Assembly (NCBI GenBank): GCA_963844885.1
Contig: CAWJQA010000001.1
Coordinates: forward strand, 1-64,000
Origin: DATMER01 sp963844885
Lineage (GTDB): Bacteria; Acidobacteriota; Thermoanaerobaculia; Multivoradales; UBA5704
Length of the DNA stretch: 64,000 nt
Direction of reading: 5' to 3'
Shown: positions 29,501-44,552 of the stretch, in pieces
Numbering within the stretch: the first letter of the stretch is position 1
How the letters are laid out: each line of letters begins with the position of its first letter
The notes under the pieces: model-generated
The model's input: only the letters and a program-made list of their open reading frames with translations
What the model was told of the DNA's origin: nothing
Databases searched by the model: none
Made by a program: the position numbers and the translations under genes

Positions 29501-30068
29501 CCGGCTCGTGGCCTACGTGGGCGGGGAGGAGGGTGACGTGCCGGCGGCGCGCGAGCTGCGCGAGCTCCTGGCCCGGCGGCTCCCGTCCTTCATGGTCCCG
29601 AGCGACTTCGTGCGGCTCGACCGGCTGCCGCTCACCCCGAGCGGCAAGGTGGACCGCCGCGCTCTGCCCGACCCCGAGCCGCCCCGGCCCGAAGAGGCCG
29701 CGGTCTACGTGGCGCCGCGCGACCCGGTGGAGGAGACCCTGGCCGGCATCTGGACGGAGGTGCTCGGCGTCCAGCCGGTGAGCGTGCGCGACGATTTCTT
29801 CGACCTCGGCGGCCATTCCCTGTCGGCGGCCCGGGTGCTCTCCCGGGTGCGCGATCTCCTGCGAGTCGAGGTGGCCCTGCCAGCGGTCTTCGAGCGCCGC
29901 ACCATCGAGAGGATGGCCGAGCTGATCTCGACGCTGGAGCCCTCGATTGCGGACAAGTCGCTCACCGGCCCTGCGGAAGAGTTGGAGCTGGTGACCCAGG
30001 CCGCGTCCCTCTCGGATGCCGACCTGGATTCTCTGCTCGAACAGATGATGGAAGGCGGGAAATCATGA
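23580..30068 (+). CDS. NRPS-C: two-module synthetase C-A(basic)-PCP-C-A(Ala-like)-PCP
   Basis: About 2160 residues in one unbroken frame. The first C domain (23595-24950) starts IYPLSPGQQGML and has FHHLIVDGWSLSRVL, features of DCL domains that accept a D-configured donor from an upstream E domain. A domain 1 (24985-26460) has FDTSAEE and LGGEQ, code D-T-E-D-I-G-T-I-V-K; the acidic Glu239 and Asp278 suggest a basic substrate (Lys, Arg, Orn or Dab). PCP GGHSLL about 26600. The second C domain (26780-28150) has the variant EHHFVHDGWS with HHxxxDG kept. A domain 2 (28220-29670) has the Ala-like code D-L-F-N-N-A-L-T-Y-K. PCP about 29720-29940. A C-terminal tail (LSDADLDSLLEQM) resembles the NRPS-A tail. 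The stop overlaps the next gene (ATGA at 30065-30068). Confidence 0.93.
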   Translation: MSKLNVEDIYPLSPGQQGMLMVLLLSGSKSEVYFDQCVLTVGGDLDVDAWRRAWQRVVDRHPSLRTLFLWEGREQPLQVVRRQADLACAEHDWRDLATAGETAREERLETFLREDRTKGFDLAQPPLMRLAVIRWSDDEWRVVWSFHHLIVDGWSLSRVLGEAVSYYGALREGTEPAIEAPRRYRDYIAWVQRQDLGRAESFWREALRGFDEATPLPYDGTGSGGESWDYGRETGWIPIEEAEALAALARGCQPTHLTLNTLVQGAWGTLLGRATGRSDVVFGSVVSGRPAEVDGIESVVGFFINVLPVRVRVEAEAVLPALAALQSRQIEQRDYEYCPLESVQAWSELPRGSRLIESLLVFQNFPLNPLGVTSLPGIRILGSQVRGATHYPVTLYVAPRDGGLDLRLDYHRSRLGAEPARRLLGQLRSVLAGFVSRPEARLDEMPLVTAAERSELIAQGAGPAASPTEACIHRLVFEQAARTPEAPAVEMGERSLTYRELAERAGLLARRLRRMGVGPESLVGLCVERSPEMVVGMLGTLEAGGAYLPLDPAYPRERLAFMLEDSGARAVLTQESLAGSLPAGGREIVRLDADWGSIAQELPVAGPEPVPGNAAYVIYTSGSTGRPKGVLVPHASLVNYVRSAADIGGIGADDRVLQFASMSFDTSAEEIYPCLTRGGTLVLRDDAMAGSPEVFLRETERLGITVLDLPTAYWHELVSENLSLPASVRLVILGGEQAQKPRLDIWRERVGERARLLNTYGPTEATIVSTRRDVTGPQDFPGEVPIGRPIAGARAHVLGADFEPLPPGLDGELYLGGAGVTRGYLGRPDLTAERFVPDPFGGSGERLYRTGDLARRLPGGDLEFRGRADRQVKVRGFRIEPGEIEAALRNLDGVRDAVALVLQDRLVAYVVPSGDPAPSTVGLRAGLKASLPDYMLPAVFVKLQALPLTPSGKVDRRALPAPGAERPDVDCGFAAPRSPVEEVLAGIFAEVLKLDRVGVHDDFFVLGGHSLLVAQVATRARQALHAELPIVEIFRHPTVARLAERVEAGSGAAGGGLAELPPIRRVPRDGRPIPLSFPQERVWFLDQLTPGGNIAYNFQVTLYFEGPLHVGVLEETLTELVRRHEILRTSFPSVDGRPVQVIHPPAPVRLAVVDLRDVAEPEREDTAERIVAETLAVPFDVSRLPLIRWRLIQLDDDLHMLVQVEHHFVHDGWSYAVMLREVKALYSAFLRGEPSPLPELPVQYADFATWQREWLEGEPMQRLLGFWTQRLAGHPAPTEIPTDRPRPARATFRGDVQMFEIPSDLYMDLRQLSRRQGFTLYMTMLAGFFSVLNRYSGQEDVMIGTSNANRRAREIEGMIGMVVNTLILRGDLSGQPSFREIQGRVRDLTLEVYAHQDMPFERLVQELRPERQLGRNPLFQIMYNFHDAAVPDLEFGGLRVMRRVRGNRSAKVDLNVIVVPRGEQRVGMEERDEDRRAVLHWEYNTDLFDLATMRRLFGHFMNLLAGAARDPNVKLDDLPLLGEAEIAELLAGWSRGGPVPDGNEREDRLHTLFEAQVERSPVAEALVCGHKRLSYAELNRRANRLAHHLRGLGAGPEAKVAIFLDRSTELVVAILATLKAGGAYVPLDPEYPAERVAFMLEDTAAPVLITRSALEARLPEHGARVVRVEEVRALDESNPESGVEAGNLAYLIYTSGSTGRPKAVALEHRGAAAFVRWAKGEFTPAELAGVLAATSVCFDLSIFELFVPLAWGGKVILAANALALPTLPAAAEVTLVNTVPSAMAELVRRREVPASVRTVNLAGEPLRGALVREIYTTSAAERVLNLYGPSEDTTYSTWGLAPETTDMEPSIGRPLPGTQAYLVDRSLRPVPRGVAGELYLGGAGLARGYFRRPELTAERFVPDPWSDAPGGRLYRTGDLARFRPDGEIEYLGRADHQVKLRGFRIELGEIETALGKVPGVRESVVVLRNGSGDHRLVAYVGGEEGDVPAARELRELLARRLPSFMVPSDFVRLDRLPLTPSGKVDRRALPDPEPPRPEEAAVYVAPRDPVEETLAGIWTEVLGVQPVSVRDDFFDLGGHSLSAARVLSRVRDLLRVEVALPAVFERRTIERMAELISTLEPSIADKSLTGPAEELELVTQAASLSDADLDSLLEQMMEGGKS

Positions 30069-31934
30069 GAATCCTCTACGACGAGACCCACAATCAGACC
30101 TGGACGGCCGACCCGCTGCTTGCGCTGGCCATGAGCCGGCGCAGCAACGAGGCCCCCCGCTACTACTCCTACGCGCACGTCGCGGATCTGGTCCGCTCGG
30201 TGCTGGCCGGCGAGCACCGCCGTCTTACACAGTGGGCCGATCACCGCCGAGCGCCTGAAGGACGCCGACATCCTCTTCCTCAACCACTGCTGCTCGTCCC
30301 GGCATTCGCACGTGGGTGTCGGCGGCGAGGCCTTCTTCACCCCTGAGGAGATCGCGGCCATCGTGGCGGCGGTCGAAGCTGGGATGGGCCTGCTGGTGCT
30401 CGGCGAGTTCGAAAACGAGCACTGGGGTTGGAACATCAACGACCTGCTCCGTCGATTTCGGGCTGCGCTTCAACAACGACCTCGCCGAGGTGCCGGGGCA
30501 CGCGGTCCACGCCGGCCGCCAGCTCCACGTGTTCGAGGCCCGGAACGTGAACGGCCACCCCATCGTCCCAAGGCGTGGCCACGGTCTCCTACTGCTCGGG
30601 CTGCACCGTGGGCCTGCTCGACGAGCGGGCGGCCCCGGTGGTCCGCGGCAGCGGCGGAGCCGCCCTGATCGCGGCCGCCGAAGTGGGCCGCGGACGCGTG
30701 GTGGTGGCCGGGGACTCGGACCTGTTCGCCGAGCCCTACGTCTCCTACAACGACAACGCCCGCCTGCTCGTGCAGGCGCTCCAGTGGGTGGGGCGCAGCC
30801 GGGTCACCGTGCCGGACGGCACCGTCCTCCCGCTCACCACACCCGCCGAGACCGCACACGACCTGATCGCGCGCAACGCGCGGCCCGGTCCGGCCGAGGG
30901 CACCATCCTCGACGTCACCGCCGAGGAGCACGCTCAGCTCGCGGAGCTTTTGGAGCGCGCGACCCTCGGCCCCTCTCCGGACTTCGAGGCGTTCTTCGAG
31001 GAGGCGCGCCTGCTCTTCCACGAGATGCCGCGGCGGATCCGCCAGGCCCTGATCGGCTTCGCGAAGCGCGGCAACCCGGACGGCGCCCTCCTCCTGCGCA
31101 ACCTGCCGGCCGATCCGGAAGTGCCGCCCACGCCGGTCCGCTCGGGCGAACGGCCGCGCAAGGCCACCTGGGCCAGCGAGCTGTGGATGTGCTGCGCGGC
31201 ATCGGCGCTCGGCGAGCCCGTGGCCTACCTCCAGGAGAAGCAGGGGAGCCTCTTCCAGGACATCTACCCGACGGCGCAGAACGCGGACAAGCTGTCGAGC
31301 GAGAGTTCGTCGATCCTCCTCGATTTCCACACCGAGATCGCCTTCCATCCGCACATGCCGGAGTACCTGCTGCTTTACGGGCTGCGGCAGGACCCGGACA
31401 AGCGGGCGCGCACGATCTTCTCCAGCGTCCGCCGGTTCTTCCATCTGCTGCCGCCGGGCGTCCGGGATACGCTGTTCTCGGATCTCTTCCGCACCGGCGT
31501 CGACTATTCGTTCGGCAACTTCGACGAGCTGCGCGGTGTAGGGCCGCTCGTGTCGGTGCTGTTCGGCGACCGGCTCGACCCGTTCCTGCGCTACGATCTC
31601 GACCTGATGGTGGGGAGACGCCCGAGGCCGAGCACGCTCTCCAGGTGGTGCGCGGGCTGGTCAATGAGGCGAAGCGCGACGTGGTGATCGAGCCTGGCTG
31701 TCTGCTGGTCCTGGACAACCGGCGCTGCGTTCACGCGCGGTCCGACTTCAAGGCCTACTACGACGGCCGCGACCGCTGGCTGCAGCGGATGGCCGTGGTG
31801 CGCGACCTCGAGCCGTCGCTACGCGACCGCGTGCGCGGCACCCGGATCATCGCCACCGACTTCCAGCCGTTCCTGGACGAGGCCGTCCGGGCCGGCGCGG
31901 CGCTGGTGGCGGCGACCGCGGCGGGGGGCGTGCG

Positions 31935-31938
<4 letters not shown>
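30065..31938 (+). CDS. DUF4350-like domain fused to VioC/AsnO-type Fe(II)/2-oxoglutarate amino acid hydroxylase, frameshifted
   Basis: About 620 residues once frames are joined (changes near 30225, 30450, 30570, 31612). N-terminal residues 1-250 look like the DUF4350/GldG glutamine-amidotransferase-like fold: MRILYDETHNQTW, DILFLNHCCSS, FTPEEIAAIVAAVEAGMGLLVLGEFE and GRGRVVVAGDSDLF. Residues 270-620 are a clavaminate-synthase-like dioxygenase: HTE in FHTEIAFHPHMPEYL supplies the first iron ligands, and NRRCVHARSDF followed by YYDGRDRWLQR gives the distal His and the 2-oxoglutarate Arg. That last pattern is a signature of the VioC/AsnO family, which hydroxylates free or carrier-bound Arg, Asn, Asp or related residues. 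One frame (30575-31612) spans the junction, so the fusion does not depend on frame repair. It lies between two synthetases with basic-residue modules, so hydroxylation of such a residue is a reasonable inference. Confidence 0.82.
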
Positions 31939-38411
<6,473 letters not shown>

Positions 38412-38436
38412 GAGAGATCGTTTGAAGGAGACCACG

Positions 38437-41400
38437 ATGCAGGATACCGAGATCTCAGGCGCCTCGCCGAGCTTCCGCTCGAGAAGCGCATGGCCCTCTT
38501 CCAGGAGCTCCAGAAGCAGAAGGAGCGGCAGACGACCGTGGAAGCCGCACCCATCCCGCGGCGCACCCGCGTGGACGGCGGCGAGTACCCGCTCTCCTTC
38601 GCGCAGCAGCGGCTTTTCTTCCTCAACCAGTACGAGCCGGACAGCGCCGAGTACAACATCCCGCACGGCTTCCTGATGAGCGGCCCGCTCAACCCGGACG
38701 TCCTGCGCCAGGCCTTCGACGGCGTGGTCGCCCGCCACGAGACCCTGCGCACCACCTTCAAGATCGTGGACGGCGCCCCCGTGCAGACGATCGCCGAGAG
38801 CGGCTCCGTGGCCATGCCGTTCGTGGACCTCCGCGGCCGCGGCGGCACCCCGGAGGAGCGCATGGCCGAGGCCCGGCGACTGGCCACCGAGGACGCGGGC
38901 AAGCCCTTCGACCTCGCCCGCGGGCCGCTGCTCCGTGCCAAGCTCTTCCGCACCGGCGACGAGGAGCACCTGCTCTACCTCGATGTCCACCACATCGCCT
39001 GGGACGGCTGGTCGCAGGGCATCTTTCTCTCCGAGCTGCGGGCGCTCTACGACGCCTTCCTCGCGGAGGACCCCTCGCCCCTGCCGGACCCGCCGGTGCA
39101 GTACCTGGACTTCGGCCTCTGGCAGCGCGAGTGGCTTCAAGGCGAGATCCTGGAGCGGCAGCTCTCCTACTGGGTGAAGCAGCTCGGCGGCGTGCCGCCG
39201 CTGGAGCTCCCGTGCGACCGGCCGCGCCCCGCGGTCCGCACCCATGCCGGCACCACGGCGCCCATCTTCCTCTCTCGCGAGCTCGCCGGCGCCCTGCGCC
39301 GCCTGGCCCAGCAGGAAGGGGCGACGCCGTTCATGCTCTACTGCGCCGCTTACCGGGCGCTGTTGCACCACTACTCCGCGCAGGAGGACTTCGCGATCGG
39401 AACCCTCATCGCGAACCGCCGCCGGCCCGAGATCGAGGTGCTGGTCGGCTTCTTCGCCAACACGCTCGCACTACGCACCGACCTGCCGGGCGACCCGGCC
39501 TTCCGCGAGATGCTGCGGCGCGAGCGCGCCACGGCCCTGGACGCCTACTCCCACCAGGATCTCCCCTTCGAGAAGCTGGTCGAAGAGCTGAACCCGCCGC
39601 GCGACCTGTCGCGCACGCCGATCTTCCAGACCATGCTCGTCCTCCAGAACGCGCCACCGCCGCGGGAGGAGGCCAGGGAAGAGGGCCGGGCCGGGCTCTC
39701 CATGCGGCTCGTGCCGGTGGACAGCCGCACCTCCAAGTTTGACTGCATGCTCTATCTCACCGAAGGGGACGAGGGGGTGCGCGGCTTTCTGGAGTACAAC
39801 ACCGATCTGTTCGAGCCCGCCACCGTGACCCGCCTCCTGGGCCACTTCCGCGCCCTGCTCGAAGGCGTGGCGGCCGACCCCGATCTGCATCTGTCCGGGC
39901 TGCCGCTGCTGCCCGCTGACGAGCGGCGGACGATGCTCGTCGACTGGAACGCCACTGCCGTGGACATCCCGGCGGGCGAGACCCTGCACGGTCTCTTCGA
40001 GCGCCAGGCCGCGGAGCGGCCCGGAGCCGTGGCGGTCGAGATGGACGGGCGGGGGCTGACCTATGCCGAGCTGGATGCCCGTGCCAACCGCCTGGCGCGC
40101 CACCTGCGGCGGCTGGGCGCCGGGCCCGAGGTGCTGGTGGGTCTCTGCATGGAGCGCTCGCTGGAGATGCTGGTCGGCCTCCTGGGCATCCTCAAGGCGG
40201 GCGGCGCCTATGTCCCGCTCGATCCCGAGTATCCGAAAGAGCGCCTGGCCTACATGGTCGAAAGCTCCTGCCTGCCGGTGCTCCTCACCCAGGAGTCGCT
40301 CGTGGCCACCGTTCCCGCCGGCGACGCCCGGGTGATCGCACTCGATCAGGCCTGGCCGCGGATCGAAGCCGAGGAGTCGGCTGACGGGCTGGATGGGAGC
40401 GCGGGGCCGGACAGTCTGGCCTACGCCATCTACACCTCCGGCTCCACCGGCCGGCCCAAAGGCGTGCAGATTCCCCATTCGGCGGTCGTCAACTTCCTGC
40501 GCTCGATGACGAAGCGCCCGGGGCTCGGCGCGGGGGACACCCTGTTCGCGGTCACCACGCTGTCGTTCGACATCGCGGGCCTGGAGCTCTATCTGCCGCT
40601 GGTCAACGGCGCGAAGGTCGTCCTGGTTTCGCGGGATACGGCCCAGGCCGGCGAGCAGCTCGCCGCGGCCGTGACAAAAGCGGGCACCACGGTCATGCAG
40701 GCCACGCCGGCCACTTGGCGCCTGCTGCTCGCCGCCGGCTGGACGGGCGATCCGCGCCTCAAGATCCTCTGCGGCGGTGAGGCGCTGCCGCACGACCTCG
40801 CGGACCAGATCCTGGACAAGGCGGGCGAGCTGTGGAACGTCTACGGTCCCACCGAAGCCACCATCTGGTCGACTCTGCTCCAGGTGGAGCGGGGCAGCCG
40901 GATCTCCATCGGCCGGCCGATCGACAACACCCAGGTCTACCTGATGACACGCCAGCTCGAGCCGGTACCCGCCGGAGTGCCGGGCGAGCTGCACATCGGC
41001 GGCGCCGGCCTCTCCCGCGGCTACCGCGGTCGACCCGCCATGACCGCCGAGCGCTTCATCCCCGACGCCTTTTCCTCGCGGCCCGGGGCGCGGCTCTACA
41101 GGACCGGCGACCTCGCCCGCTGGCTGCCGGACGGCACGCTGGAGTTCCTGGGCCGCATCGACCACCAGGTCAAGGTCAGGGGCTTCCGTATCGAGCTGGG
41201 AGAGATCGAGGCCGCGCTGGCGCAGCACCCGGCGATCCGCCAGGACGTAGCCATCGTGCGCGAGGACACCCCCGGTGCGCGGCGCATCGTGGCCTACATG
41301 GTGCCGGCGGAAAAGGACACGGCCCCGTCCGTCTCCGACCTGCGGGCGTTCCTCAAGGAGAAGCTCCCGGAGTACATGATCCCCGCCCTCTTCGTCCCCC

Positions 41401-43082
41401 TGGAGGCGCTGCCGCTGACGCCCAACGGCAAGGTCGACCGCCGCGCCCTGCCGGCGCCGGACAAGTCGCTGCTGGCGAGCGCCCGCGAGTACGTGGCGCC
41501 CCGCGACGAGAAGGAGGAGGCCCTGGCCGCCATCTGGGCCGAGGTGCTCGGCCTGGAGAAGGTGGGCGCGCTCGACGATTTCTTCGAGCTGGGCGGTGAC
41601 TCTCTTCTGGTGATCAAGGTGGTGTCCAAGGCCAACAAGTCCGGGCTTGGGATCACCACCAAGCAGCTCTTTCAGAACCGCACCGTGGCCGAGCTGGCCG
41701 CGGTGGCGGGGACGAGCACCATCCTGGCCGAGCAGGGGGCGGTGACCGGTCCCATCCGCTTTACCCCGGCCCAGCGCCACTTCCTCGAGTTCGACCATCC
41801 CAACCCGAGTTGGCACTCGCTGGGCAATCTGTTGCGCCCGCGCGACCGCAAGCTCAACCGCAAGGCCCTGCGCCGCGCGCTCCTCGCGGTGGTCAATCAC
41901 CACGACAGCCTGCGCGCGCGAATCGTCCACCTGGAGGGTGGCGGCTGGCAGCTCGTGCTCGACGAGCCGGTGACCGAGGTACATTTCCAGGAGCTCGATA
42001 TCTCCCAGGTGCCTCAGGAGCAGCACAGCCCGGTCATGAGCGCCGCCGCCGTCCAGCTCCTCAAGGCCCAGTCGATGGCGGAGGGGGGGCTCGTGAAGCT
42101 CCTCGTCTTCGAGGCCGGGGCGGAGGAGGGCGCGAGCTTCTACCTCAACATCCACTTCATGGCGGCGGACATCGGCTCCTGGGCCATTCTGCTCGACGAC
42201 CTCGACACCGCCTACCAGCAACTCTGTGCCGGCCAGCCGGTGAAGCTCCAGCCGAAGACCACCTCGGTGCGGCAGTGGGCCGACCGCCTGGCGGAGCGCG
42301 CCGCGGCCATGCCCGAGGACGAGCGGACCTACTGGCTGGAGCGCCAGGTGCGGCCGGAGCCGCTTCTACCTCGCGACTTCCCGGAAGGCACCAACTACTG
42401 GGACTCCGTCCGGCAGACTCACTTCGATATGACCGAAGAGGAGAGCCGGCTGCTGCTCCAGGAGGTCCCCCGCGCCTACGGCGTGCAGATCGACGGCATC
42501 CTGATGACCTCCATCCTCCTCGCCTTCGAGCGCTGGACCGGCCAGCGCTCCATGGGTTTCCAGGCCGTGGGGCACGGCAAAGAGCCGCTCTGGGACGACA
42601 TCGACCTCACCCGCACCGTCGGCTGGTTCAACATCATCTTCCCCGGCGCCGTCGACCTCGGCGAGTCGAAGACCCCCATCGAGTCGCTGCGCGTGGTCAA
42701 CCAGCAGCTCCGCCGCATTCCCAACGGCGGCCTCGGATATGGCATCCTCCGCTACCTGAGCGACGATCCGACGGTGGTGGAGAGGATGGCACGGCCCTTC
42801 CCGGAGGTGTTCTTCAACTACCTCGGACCGGACGTGGCCTCCGAGATCAAGACGTTCGAGAAGATCGTGGCCTTCCACGGCTACCCGCAGGACAGGAGAA
42901 CCCGCCGTCTCGCCACTTTCATGATCCACACCCACGTGGTGAACGGGATCCTGATCGTCAAGTGGGACTACAGCAAGAATCTGCACCGCCCGGAGACGGT
43001 CGAGCGGCTGTGCCAGACGGCCCAGGAGATCCTGAGAGATTTTCTCGCGGACTACCAGGCCCGGCGCAGGAAGGCTGCCTGA
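38437..43082 (+). CDS. NRPS-F: terminal module C-A(Gly-like)-PCP-E-like
   Basis: ATG 38437 follows GAAGGAG with good spacing. The frame changes near 38458 so that MQDTEIS joins RLAELPLEKRMALFQELQKQKER, a docking helix; an ATG at 38490 opens the unbroken 1530-residue frame. C domain 38580-39930 (HHIAWDGWS). A domain 39980-41450: FDIAGLELYLPL, VMQATPATW, LCGGEALP, NVYGPTEATIW; code D-I-L-Q-L-G-V-I-W-K, Gly-like. The PCP is GGDSLL (41490-41710). The last 430 residues (41750-43040) are an E-type domain with GHGKEPLWDDIDLTRTVGWF and FNYLGPD, but the catalytic motif reads HFMAADIGSW. No thioesterase follows. As the last synthetase before the exporter it should hold the finished chain. Confidence 0.9.
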
Positions 43083-43122
43083 TCCAATTCACGGCCCGCG
43101 GTATTCCGGGCCAGGAGAGCAC

Positions 43123-44514
43123 ATGTCGGACAAGACGCCATCGCAAGGCATGAAGGCCTTCGGCACCATCTGGATCGGGCAGCTAGTATCGCTGCTCGGC
43201 TCCGGCCTCACCAGTTTCGCCCTGGCCATCTGGGCGCTGAACCGCACGCATTCCGTCACGCAGTACACCTTGATCATCGTGTGCGCCAGCTTGCCCGCGG
43301 TGTTTGTCGCGCCGTTCGCAGGCGCCCTGGTCGACCGGTGGGACCGGAAGTGGGTTCTGTTCATGACCGACCTCGGCCCCGCCATGGTCACCCTCACCTA
43401 TGCCTTCCTGCTCTGGCAGGGCCACCTCGAGGTCTGGCACATCTACATCGGCGCCGCCGTCAACGCGGTCTTCGGCGCTTTCCAATGGCCGGCCTACATC
43501 GCGTCGATCACCATGCTGGTGGACCGCAGCCAGTACGGCCGGGTCAACGGCATGCTCGACTTCGGCCAGGCGGGCACCACGATCGCGGCGCCGGCCCTGG
43601 CCGGCGTGCTCCTCGGCCTGGTGAACATCTGGGGCGTGTTGCTGGTGGACTTCGCCACTTTCCTGTTCGCCGCGGCCACCCTGCTCCTGGTGCATATCCC
43701 ACGGCCGGAGACGAGCGCCGAAGGGCGCAAGGCCAAGGGCTCGCTCTGGAAGGAGGCCGCCTACGGCTGGACCTTCATCCGCGAACGGCCCGGACTTCTC
43801 GGCCTGCTGCTCTTCTTCGCCGCGGTCAACCTGGCTCTCTGCACCTCGGGTGTGGCGATCCTGCCGATGGTGCTGGCCTTCACCGGCAACACCGCGCTCA
43901 CCGGCACCGTCAATTCGCTGGTGGGGGTGGGCATGCTGATCGGCGGCGCCATCATGACCGCGACGGGCGGCCCCAGGCCGAGGGTCTACGGCGTGCTGGG
44001 GATCGGCCTTGTGCTCAGTGCGTGCCTCGTGCTCGTCGGGCTCCGGCCGTCGATCTACGTCGTGGGTGCCGGCGTCCTTCTCTGGTACATCGGCCTGCCG
44101 ATCATGAACGGCTCCAGCACCGCGATCTGGCAGAGCAAGACGCCGGGCGACGTGCAAGGGCGCGTGTTCGCCATGCGCCGCATGATCGCCCAGTTCACCA
44201 CCCCGATCGGCGACTTCATGGCCGGCCCGCTCTCGGACAAGGTGTTCATCCCTCTCCTGATGCCCGGCGGAGCGCTGGACGGCACGGCCGTCGGCCACGT
44301 CATCGGAGTGGGGCCGGGCCGCGGAATCGGCCTGATGATTCTGACCATGGCCGCCATCCCCGGCCTGGCCGCGGTCTGGGGCCTCCTCAACCCGCGCATC
44401 CGCAACGTCGAAACCGAGCTGCCGGACGCGCCCAAGAAACAGGCCGCGCCGCCGCCCCCGAAGGAAGAAGAAAAGAAAGACGAAGAGCCGCAGGCTACGG
44501 CCGCGCCGGCGTGA
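43123..44514 (+). CDS. MFS exporter, MFS_3/EntS-like
   Basis: 463 residues, about 12 hydrophobic segments, starting at ATG 43123 after AGGAG. The N-terminus (FGTIWIGQLVSLLGSGLTSFAL) and the loop LVDRWDRKWVLF match the enterobactin/macrolide exporter branch of the major facilitator superfamily. The C-terminus is a charged, disordered tail rich in Pro, Lys and Glu (about residues 430-463). It follows NRPS-F by 40 bases, so it most likely exports the peptide. Substrate is inferred from position only. Confidence 0.88.
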   Translation: MSDKTPSQGMKAFGTIWIGQLVSLLGSGLTSFALAIWALNRTHSVTQYTLIIVCASLPAVFVAPFAGALVDRWDRKWVLFMTDLGPAMVTLTYAFLLWQGHLEVWHIYIGAAVNAVFGAFQWPAYIASITMLVDRSQYGRVNGMLDFGQAGTTIAAPALAGVLLGLVNIWGVLLVDFATFLFAAATLLLVHIPRPETSAEGRKAKGSLWKEAAYGWTFIRERPGLLGLLLFFAAVNLALCTSGVAILPMVLAFTGNTALTGTVNSLVGVGMLIGGAIMTATGGPRPRVYGVLGIGLVLSACLVLVGLRPSIYVVGAGVLLWYIGLPIMNGSSTAIWQSKTPGDVQGRVFAMRRMIAQFTTPIGDFMAGPLSDKVFIPLLMPGGALDGTAVGHVIGVGPGRGIGLMILTMAAIPGLAAVWGLLNPRIRNVETELPDAPKKQAAPPPPKEEEKKDEEPQATAAPA

Positions 44515-44552
44515 TCCGAACGACGTTGATTTCCTTGGAGAGGCTTGCCATC

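Noticed and set aside
41750..43040. Heterocyclisation or ordinary terminal condensation domain in NRPS-F
   Set aside because: GHGKEP and DLTRTVGWF, and FNYLGP near the end, are E-type motifs; heterocyclisation domains would have DxxxxD.
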